Shown: piece after piece, positions 30,612-36,227 of the stretch
Position numbering within the stretch: position 1 is the first letter of the stretch
Layout: each line of letters starts with the position of its first letter
Assembly: GCA_903837785.1 (NCBI GenBank)
Contig: CAILVY010000384.1
Location: 1-41,917 of the forward strand
Source: Candidatus Hydrogenedentota bacterium
GTDB lineage: Bacteria > Hydrogenedentota > Hydrogenedentia > Hydrogenedentales > CAILVY01
Direction: 5' to 3'
Length of the DNA: 41,917 bases
Program-made: the position numbers and the translations under genes
The notes under the pieces: generated by a model
Told to the model about the DNA's origin: nothing
Databases searched by the model: none
What the model saw: the letters and a program-made list of their open reading frames with translations, nothing else

Positions 30612-31880
30612 TCAGGCCGAATAGACGATCTGCCCGTCGCAGATGGTGTGGCGCACCTTTCCGCGGAGCGTGCGGCCGATGAAGGGGGAGTTCTTGCTGC
30701 GGGAGGCGAAGTCTTCCGCCTTGACTTCCCAGGCGGCGTTCGGGTCGAACACCGCCACATCCGCGGGACTGCCCTCCTGCAACACCCCGGCGTCTAGGCC
30801 GCAGATGCGCGCGGGCGCCACAGTCATCAGGGCGATGGCGCGTTCGATCGTGATATGGCCGGGCTCGACAAGGCCCGTGATGGTGAGCGCGAGCGAAGTT
30901 TCGAGGCCGATGATTCCGAAGGGGGCCAGCGCGAACTCGACTTCCTTTTCCGTGGGCGTGTGCGGCGCATGATCCGTGGCAATGCAGTCGATTGTGCCGT
31001 CCTTGATGCCTTCGATGATCGCGTCGACGTCCTCCTGCTCGCGCAGGGGCGGATTCATCTTTGCGTTGCTGTCAAAGGTCTTCACGGCGTCGTCCGTCAA
31101 CGTCCAGTAATGCGGCGCGGTTTCGCAGGTTACCCGGAGCCCGCGGGCTTTGGCGCGGCGCACGAGATCCACGCCTTCTTTCGAAGTCACGTGCTGGATG
31201 TGCAGGCGGGCGCCGGCGAGCTGGGCCAGGCGGATGTTCCGGTCGATGCGGGCCTCTTCCGCGGCCTTGGGAATTCCGGGAATCCCCAGCGCGGTGGAGT
31301 TGAAGCCCTCATTCATCGCGCCGCCCTCGGCAAGCGACTCGTCCTCGTTGTGCGTCATGCAGACGAGCCCGGCCATCTCGGCGTACTGGAGCACGCGGCG
31401 CATGACCGCGCTGGAGGCCACATCCCGGCCGTCGTCCGTGACTGCGACGGCCCCGACCTCCTTCAACTCCGCCATCTCGGTGATTTCCTCGCCTTTCATG
31501 CCCTTCGTGGCGCAGGCGGCCGGAAGCACTTTGATGCAGGCGGTTTCGCGGGCGCGGCGGATGACGAACTCAACCATGCCCGCGTGATCGATCACGGGAT
31601 TCGTGTTCGCCATCGTAACGACTGTGGTCACGCCGCCGCGCGCGGCGGCCCGGCTGCCTGACGCGATGGTTTCTTTCGACTCATAACCCGGCTCGCGGAA
31701 GTGGACGTGGATGTCCACGAGGCCCGGGCACACGATGCAGCCGCGGGCGTCGATGGTTTCGTCGCCGCGCAGCCCCGTGCCGATCTTCGTCACGACGCCC
31801 GCTTCCATGAGGAGGTCCATGGGCTGGGAGAGTCCGAGGGAAGGCTCGATCAGATGTCCGTTGATAATGGCGAGGCTCAT
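30612..31880 (-). CDS. pyrC: dihydroorotase
   Basis: A 422-residue class I dihydroorotase; closes carbamoyl-aspartate to dihydroorotate in pyrimidine synthesis. Metal ligands can be placed: H58 and H60 in DIHVHFREPG, D149 or D150 in VTDDGRD, H177 in THNED, H230 in IQHVTS and D303 in ATDHAPH. All are present, unlike the inactive PyrC' subunit that follows pyrB in Pseudomonas. The start is the ATG directly after the pyrB TAA (TAA-ATG, no gap), giving translational coupling. It may form a complex with PyrB, as in Aquifex (inference from family). It is the last gene of the pyrR-pyrB-pyrC operon. Confidence 0.95.
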   Translation of the reverse strand: MSLAIINGHLIEPSLGLSQPMDLLMEAGVVTKIGTGLRGDETIDARGCIVCPGLVDIHVHFREPGYESKETIASGSRAAARGGVTTVVTMANTNPVIDHAGMVEFVIRRARETACIKVLPAACATKGMKGEEITEMAELKEVGAVAVTDDGRDVASSAVMRRVLQYAEMAGLVCMTHNEDESLAEGGAMNEGFNSTALGIPGIPKAAEEARIDRNIRLAQLAGARLHIQHVTSKEGVDLVRRAKARGLRVTCETAPHYWTLTDDAVKTFDSNAKMNPPLREQEDVDAIIEGIKDGTIDCIATDHAPHTPTEKEVEFALAPFGIIGLETSLALTITGLVEPGHITIERAIALMTVAPARICGLDAGVLQEGSPADVAVFDPNAAWEVKAEDFASRSKNSPFIGRTLRGKVRHTICDGQIVYSA

Positions 31881-32873
31881 TTACAGAGTTCCCGTAGGCT
31901 TCTTGCCGCCAAAATTGACCAGCAAATGCATCACGGCCATGCGGATCGCCACGCCGTTGCTGACCTGTTCCAGAATGACGCTCCGGGGGCCGTCCGCCAC
32001 TTCCGTTGCGAGTTCAATATCCCGGTTGATGGGGCCGGGATGCATCACGAGCGCGTGATCGGGGGCGGCGCGCAGCGAGTCATTGTCGATGCGGAAGAGG
32101 CGGATGTATTCGCGAATGCTCGGGAAGAGCCCCTTCTGCTGGCGCTCGAGTTGAATGCGCAGCGCGTAGATGACGTCGGCGTCCCGGATCGCAGCGCGCA
32201 GGTCCGAGGTGACACTGGCGCCCATCTTCTCGACGTGTGCGGGGATGAGGGTCGCGGGGCCGCACAGCGTGACGCGCGCGCCTAGCTTGTTCAGGGCCCA
32301 GATGTTGCTCCGGGCCACGCGGCTGTGCTCGATGTCGCCGATAATCGCCACGTTGATCCCGTCGAGGCCGGCCTCGGGATCGCCGCGCCGCTGCCGCACA
32401 TGTTCGCGCATCGTGAAGGCGTCGAGGAGCGCCTGGGTGGGGTGCTCATGCCGTCCGTCGCCGGCATTGATGATATGCGAATCGTGCCGGGCCGCGAGGA
32501 TATGGGCCGCGCCGGCGCATCCGTGCCGGATGACGATGACATCGCTGTGCATTGCCTCGATGTTGGCCAGCGTGTCGTGGAGGGTTTCCCCTTTCACGGA
32601 GCTTGACGCGGCGACCGTGATGCCGAGCGTGTCCGCGCTCAGTCGCTTGGCCGCCAGTTCGAAGGAGGTCCGGGTCCGCGTGCTCGGTTCATGGAACCAG
32701 TTCACCACGAGCCGGCCCTGCAGCAGCGGCACCTTCTTGATGCCGCTCTCCCGTTTTGATACCGCCACGAATTGCGGGGCCGTATCCAGGATGAGTTCGA
32801 TTTCCTCCCGGGAGAGATCCTCGATCCCGATCAGATCCTTCCGCGTCCAGACGGTTTGTCTCGCCTCCGGCAT
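31881..32873 (-). CDS. pyrB: aspartate carbamoyltransferase catalytic chain
   Basis: A 330-residue carbamoyltransferase that joins carbamoyl phosphate and aspartate, the committed step of pyrimidine synthesis. The carbamoyl-phosphate site is FHEPSTRTRTSF (about residues 60-71), and HPGPINRDIEL near 277 is the aspartate-side loop. A short N-terminal extension precedes the family start, as in ATCases of the pyrR-pyrB type. No regulatory pyrI subunit is present. It starts six bases after the pyrR stop with a ribosome site (AAGGAG) inside the end of pyrR, and abuts pyrC at its 3' end. Confidence 0.96.
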   Translation of the reverse strand: MPEARQTVWTRKDLIGIEDLSREEIELILDTAPQFVAVSKRESGIKKVPLLQGRLVVNWFHEPSTRTRTSFELAAKRLSADTLGITVAASSSVKGETLHDTLANIEAMHSDVIVIRHGCAGAAHILAARHDSHIINAGDGRHEHPTQALLDAFTMREHVRQRRGDPEAGLDGINVAIIGDIEHSRVARSNIWALNKLGARVTLCGPATLIPAHVEKMGASVTSDLRAAIRDADVIYALRIQLERQQKGLFPSIREYIRLFRIDNDSLRAAPDHALVMHPGPINRDIELATEVADGPRSVILEQVSNGVAIRMAVMHLLVNFGGKKPTGTL

Positions 32874-32879
32874 CGCTGC

Positions 32880-33458
32880 CTACGCTCCTTCTTCCGCGTT
32901 GTAGCGCTCGAGGAGCACCACATCCTCGCCGTCCATTTCACTCAAGCGAACCGACACCCATTCGTTCGCCCGGGTGGCCACGCACCAGCCAAAGTACTCG
33001 GGCTGAATGGGCAACTCGCGCCCGCCCCGGTCAACCAGGCAGGCCAGCTGAATCCGCCGCGGGCGCCCATAGTCCATCACCTCGTCCATCGCCGCCCGAA
33101 TCGTGCGCCCCGCCGCCAGCACATCGTCCACGAGGAGGACCGTCACGCCGTCAATGCTGAAGTCAAAATGCGTGTCGCCGCGCTGCTTGGCCGTGCCCAG
33201 CCCCGTCCGGTAATCGTCCCGGTAGAGCGTGGTGGCCAGCGAGCCCACGCGCGGGGTCTGCCCCGTCATTTCGCCGATCAGGCGCGCAAAGCGGTCCGCC
33301 AGCGGGCGGCCCCGCCGCAGAATCCCCAGGATCACCAGCGAGCCAATGTCCGGGTTGTCCTCGACGATTTCCCGCGCCATCCGGTGGATGTGCTGGCCCA
33401 TCGTGTGCGAGTCCATGACGACAACCGTCTCTTGCGGCAATTTCCCCGTGCGTATCAT
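32880..33458 (-). CDS. pyrR: bifunctional pyr operon regulator/uracil phosphoribosyltransferase
   Basis: A 192-residue PyrR. The PRPP loop VTVLLVDDVLAAGRTIRAA (about residues 104-122) and ILRRGRPLADRFA near 45 are the phosphoribosyltransferase signatures. PyrR either makes UMP from uracil and PRPP or, when bound to UMP, binds a leader RNA to lower pyr expression. The start is ATG 33458 with AAGGA six bases upstream. The PyrR RNA-binding-loop consensus was looked for in the 84-base leader and not found; regulation may act through the leader peptide and terminator instead. First structural gene of the operon. Confidence 0.93.
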   Translation of the reverse strand: MIRTGKLPQETVVVMDSHTMGQHIHRMAREIVEDNPDIGSLVILGILRRGRPLADRFARLIGEMTGQTPRVGSLATTLYRDDYRTGLGTAKQRGDTHFDFSIDGVTVLLVDDVLAAGRTIRAAMDEVMDYGRPRRIQLACLVDRGGRELPIQPEYFGWCVATRANEWVSVRLSEMDGEDVVLLERYNAEEGA

Positions 33459-33473
33459 GCGGATCCTTCACAT

Positions 33474-33502
33474 AAAAAAAGCCCTCTCACCGCGTGAGAA
33501 GG
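33474..33502 (-). terminator. intrinsic terminator/attenuator in the pyrR leader
   Basis: On the minus strand a 9-bp stem (one G-U pair) with a GCG loop is made by 33494-33502 and 33482-33490. One C and then seven T (33474-33480) follow. It ends 15 bases before the pyrR ATG, inside the leader, so it must be bypassed for pyr expression. It could also stop read-through from the ATPase gene upstream. Confidence 0.85.
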
Positions 33503-33525
33503 TTCCTTGCGCCACACTGTCGCAT
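33487..33525 (-). CDS. 12-residue pyr leader peptide ORF
   Basis: ATG 33523-33525 encodes MRQCGARNLLTR and stops at TGA 33487-33489. GAGGAA (33533-33538) lies seven bases upstream. The ORF covers the 5' arm of the terminator, and its stop codon is at the base of the 3' arm. A ribosome reaching the stop would keep the hairpin from forming. This is the arrangement of the E. coli pyrBI leader, where translation coupled to UTP-sensitive transcription relieves termination. The mechanism is inferred. Confidence 0.6.
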   Translation of the reverse strand: MRQCGARNLLTR

Positions 33526-33547
33526 ATGTGCGTTCCTCGTGGCCCGA

Positions 33548-33576
33548 ATTGTAGCAAGGCCGTCCGGGGGAGTCAA
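33548..33576 (-). promoter_or_regulatory. sigma70-type promoter of the pyr operon
   Basis: TTGACT (33571-33576), a 17-base spacer, TACAAT (33548-33553), on the minus strand; ten of twelve consensus positions. The start near 33541 gives a leader of about 84 bases. Confidence 0.8.
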
Positions 33577-33610
33577 ACCGCCTTCGAAACGCCGGCGTGA
33601 ATTCGCGCGA

Positions 33611-34186
33611 TCATTCCCGGGCCAGTCGATCGTAGAGGGCGAAAAACACGTCCCGGATGCTGCCGTTGCGCTCCGCCAACGCCTTGCCCAAGTCGAAGTC
33701 GGGCGGGAGGCATCGTTCCACATCAAGGTCGCGGAGAAGCGCCGCGAGCAGCTCAGGCGACGTGCGGCATTCGAGAAGGGTGGGGAAATGCATGGGCCGG
33801 TGGCAGGTGATGAGGATGCCTTGGGCGCCGCGCGCCGTCCGGAGAAAGCGGCGCCAGGCGAGCCAGCCCAGTTGTTCCGCGCCGTCGAGGAAGAGGATAT
33901 CGCGTTCAGTGATTGTGCGGGCAAGCTCCCGCAGGAAACGCGCTTCGAAATGCGGATGCTCCTCGCTCAGGAAGAGCCTGCGGACCCCGAAGCCGCGCGC
34001 CTCGAGCCTGCGCGCGAAGCTGCGGAGAAAAGTGGTTTTGCCATGCCCATGCGGGCCGACAACGGCCGCGCGAAAGCCCAGGGATTCCAGGCGTGCGCAC
34101 AGGCCGTCCCACGTTTCGCCGGTCAACTGAAACTCGAGGTTGTGCAGGCGCTCGACGCGAAATGGATTGTCGCCCGCCGTCAGCAT
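33611..34186 (-). CDS. small P-loop ATPase of unknown function
   Basis: A 191-residue protein with Walker A GPHGHGKTT (about 44-52) and Walker B DILFLDGAEQL (about 96-106), as in AAA/STAND-type ATPases that lack a separate lid domain. A RTARGAQGILITCHRP segment (about 117-132) resembles a sensor-1 region. There is no DNA-binding or membrane part. It starts six bases after the stop of the arrestin-like gene, so it is in the same operon. It may be a motor or switch that acts on the membrane partner (inference). I do not recognise a named family. Confidence 0.7.
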   Translation of the reverse strand: MLTAGDNPFRVERLHNLEFQLTGETWDGLCARLESLGFRAAVVGPHGHGKTTFLRSFARRLEARGFGVRRLFLSEEHPHFEARFLRELARTITERDILFLDGAEQLGWLAWRRFLRTARGAQGILITCHRPMHFPTLLECRTSPELLAALLRDLDVERCLPPDFDLGKALAERNGSIRDVFFALYDRLARE

Positions 34187-34192
34187 GGACGG

Positions 34193-34570
34193 CTACTTCA
34201 TTTCCAGGCTCGTAAGCGTGAGCTTCTCGGTCCAGGGGGAGACGAGGATATCGAGCCGCTGCACGTCCCGGCCCTTGTTCAGCACCAGTTCAATCGCCCA
34301 TTGCAGGGAGATAAGCGCTCCCGAGAACGTGTAGGGCTCGCCGGGCACGGCGAACTGAAACGGCTGCTGACAGTCCGCCTGCTGATGCGGCAACTCCAGT
34401 TCCTGGACGAGGCTGACGTCCTGCGTGCCTCGGCCCTGGGTGTACCAGAAGAGGCGGAGGAAGGCGTCGCGTGGCGGCTCGTCCATCTGCCAGCCGGCTA
34501 GGCCCTCGATAAGTTGCCCCGGCGCGAACTCCGCAGCGTTGTCTTTTGTGGTGAGGGTGAGGGTGTTCAT
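34193..34570 (-). CDS. small arrestin-like soluble protein
   Basis: A 125-residue, mostly beta protein. The pattern LRLFWYTQGRGTQDVSLVQELELP ... FQFAVP ... LQWAIELVLNKGRDVQRLDILVSPW is like the C-terminal half of arrestin-fold (Spo0M/arrestin-like) proteins. The same order of motifs (LEG..EAQYRQGTRT, VPEFT, IKWSIKVHGEV..WPDVNVEFPITVLP) occurs in the C-terminus of the next protein upstream, so the two are homologous at domain level. It lies six bases from each neighbour in the operon. Probably a binding module; no enzyme motif is visible. Confidence 0.6.
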   Translation of the reverse strand: MNTLTLTTKDNAAEFAPGQLIEGLAGWQMDEPPRDAFLRLFWYTQGRGTQDVSLVQELELPHQQADCQQPFQFAVPGEPYTFSGALISLQWAIELVLNKGRDVQRLDILVSPWTEKLTLTSLEMK

Positions 34571-34576
34571 GCGGCG

Positions 34577-35479
34577 TCATCCTTGCACGGGGGGCAGCGG
34601 CAAAACGGTGATGGGAAACTCGACATTGACATCCGGCCAGCGGTGCACCTCGCCATGCACTTTGATGGACCACTTGATCCTGTTGTTCGGGGCAACGAGG
34701 CTGTGCATCGTGAATTCCGGGACCGCGATCTGCACCTTGCCCACGCGCATTTCCGCGGCATTGTCGGTCTCGAAGACGGGCACCTTTTCGAAGAGGCTGG
34801 AGGCCGTGACAGTCCGGGTGCCCTGCCGGTACTGCGCCTCCTCCCGCCCTTCGAGCCACAAGGTCATCTTTCGGATGCGCTCGGGCGATCCGACGATGGT
34901 CCACTCGAGGTCGGCGACGGCACCCAGGGGCAATGCGCCCGGATTCAGCCGGAGGTGCGGCTTGGGATTGAACAAGGCCAGAAAGGAGTAACCGACAAAG
35001 CCGATGAGCCCGATGCCCACCGCCACGAACGGCAACAGGAAGAGAAAGCCAAGTGCAGGGAAGTTGCCGTGTCCGGTCAGCATGGCGATAAGGAAGGCCG
35101 ACACAATCCCGTTCCAGAACAGCGCGAAAATCAACGCGAAGATGAACATGCCCAACCCGCTCTGGCCAGGCTTGAGTTCCACGGCTCCGCTGGCCGCGGT
35201 TGGGAGCACCGAGAGGGCCTTGTACTTCTCGCCGCGCAGCGCCTGGCGAATGAAGAGGGCGCCCACCGCCACGAAAATCAGCGGGAACAGCGGGAAGAAC
35301 AGCACAGCGGGGTTGAAATTGCCCGTGCGGAGTATGTCGCGCAGCGGCCCGAGGCCCATGCCGATGAAGGCCAGGATGCCGGCCGCCACGAAGACGCCGC
35401 CGAACAAGACCTGACCGACCACCGAAGCCGGGCCGCTCTTTCCCGAGGAGATTGATCGCTGCCTGCCGCCGAATGCCAT
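34577..35479 (-). CDS. four-TM membrane protein (DUF3592-like) with arrestin-like tail
   Basis: A 300-residue protein. Four membrane segments: about 17-45, 58-77, 106-130 and 135-165. The cytoplasmic or periplasmic C-terminus (about 175-300) is a beta domain with LEWTIVGSPERIRKMTLWLEG and a WPDVNVEFPITVLP ending, matching the arrestin-like fold. The membrane part resembles DUF3592-family proteins, of unknown role. ATG 35479 with AAAGGGAG nine bases upstream is preferred over a longer frame. A clear promoter lies at 35502-35530. With the two downstream genes it forms a three-gene operon of unknown function. Confidence 0.65.
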   Translation of the reverse strand: MAFGGRQRSISSGKSGPASVVGQVLFGGVFVAAGILAFIGMGLGPLRDILRTGNFNPAVLFFPLFPLIFVAVGALFIRQALRGEKYKALSVLPTAASGAVELKPGQSGLGMFIFALIFALFWNGIVSAFLIAMLTGHGNFPALGFLFLLPFVAVGIGLIGFVGYSFLALFNPKPHLRLNPGALPLGAVADLEWTIVGSPERIRKMTLWLEGREEAQYRQGTRTVTASSLFEKVPVFETDNAAEMRVGKVQIAVPEFTMHSLVAPNNRIKWSIKVHGEVHRWPDVNVEFPITVLPLPPVQG

Positions 35480-35501
35480 GTTCTGCTCCCTTTTGAACGT
35501 T

Positions 35502-35530
35502 ACTTTAATCGGCGCGGCGCGCCACGTCAA
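35502..35530 (-). promoter_or_regulatory. promoter of the membrane/arrestin-like/ATPase operon
   Basis: TTGACG (35525-35530), a 17-base spacer, TAAAGT (35502-35507) on the minus strand. It is back-to-back with the promoter of the MBL gene 30 bases away. Confidence 0.6.
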
Positions 35531-35559
35531 GCCATTCGGAACCGGCCCGTCCGCTTATC

Positions 35560-35588
35560 TTGACACGCTCGCGCCGGGCGGGTAGCAT
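35560..35588 (+). promoter_or_regulatory. promoter of the MBL-LysM-pfkA operon
   Basis: TTGACA (35560-35565), a 17-base spacer, TAGCAT (35583-35588). The start would be near 35595, about 18 bases before GTG 35613. Confidence 0.65.
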
Positions 35589-35612
35589 GGCGTTTTCATT
35601 GGGAGAAAGGCT

Positions 35613-36227
35613 GTGGAACTGCTCAGTTTCGAACTTACGCCGTTCATGACGAACTGCTACGTGATCAAAGATGGCGGGGAAGCCCTCGTCATCGATCCGG
35701 GCGACGCCCCGCCGGCCCTCTTGCGGAGCCTTGCGGACTGCAAAGTGGTGCTCGTGGTGAACACGCACTGCCACTGCGATCATTCGGGGGGCAATGCCGG
35801 GGTCATGAAGGCGACGGGCGCGCCGTTGGCCATCCATGAGGCGGAACTGCCGCTGCTGGAGTCGATCGAGCAGCAGGGCATTCTCTTTGGGGTGCCCTTT
35901 AAGGCCTCGCCCGCGCCCGACCGCTATCTGAAAGAAGGCGACGTGGTCCGCGTGGGTTCGGTCGAGTTGAAGGTTTTGCATGCGCCCGGGCATTCCCCCG
36001 GCCATATCGTGCTCGTGGGCGACGGCTTCGCCATTGTGGGCGACGTGCTCTTTGCCGGCTCCATCGGGCGCACGGATCTACCGGGCGGGAGCTACGGCCA
36101 GTTGCTCGAGTCCATCCGCAGCAAACTGCTCACGCTGCCCGACAACACTGTTGTCTACTCCGGCCACGGCCCGGACACGACCATCGGCCGGGAACGCGTC
36201 TCCAATCCTTTCCTGGTGGGCTCATGA
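35613..36227 (+). CDS. MBL-fold metallo-hydrolase, glyoxalase II-like (YcbL type)
   Basis: A 204-residue zinc hydrolase. Ligands: H52-x-H54-x-D56-H57 in THCHCDHSGG, H127 in APGHSPGH, bridging D144 in GDVLFAG and H185 in YSGHGP. The end DTTIGRERVSNPF is typical of the short glyoxalase II-like group that lacks the long C-terminal helix domain. It may hydrolyse S-lactoylglutathione or other thioesters. The start is GTG 35613 with GGAG eight bases upstream. Its stop overlaps the next ATG (ATGA), so translation is coupled. A paralog is at the left window edge. Confidence 0.9.
   Translation: MELLSFELTPFMTNCYVIKDGGEALVIDPGDAPPALLRSLADCKVVLVVNTHCHCDHSGGNAGVMKATGAPLAIHEAELPLLESIEQQGILFGVPFKASPAPDRYLKEGDVVRVGSVELKVLHAPGHSPGHIVLVGDGFAIVGDVLFAGSIGRTDLPGGSYGQLLESIRSKLLTLPDNTVVYSGHGPDTTIGRERVSNPFLVGS

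Noticed and set aside
33459-33541. PyrR RNA-binding loop in the pyr leader
   Set aside because: No match to the known consensus was found by eye; only a weak CC-A-C-GAGG resemblance near 33540.
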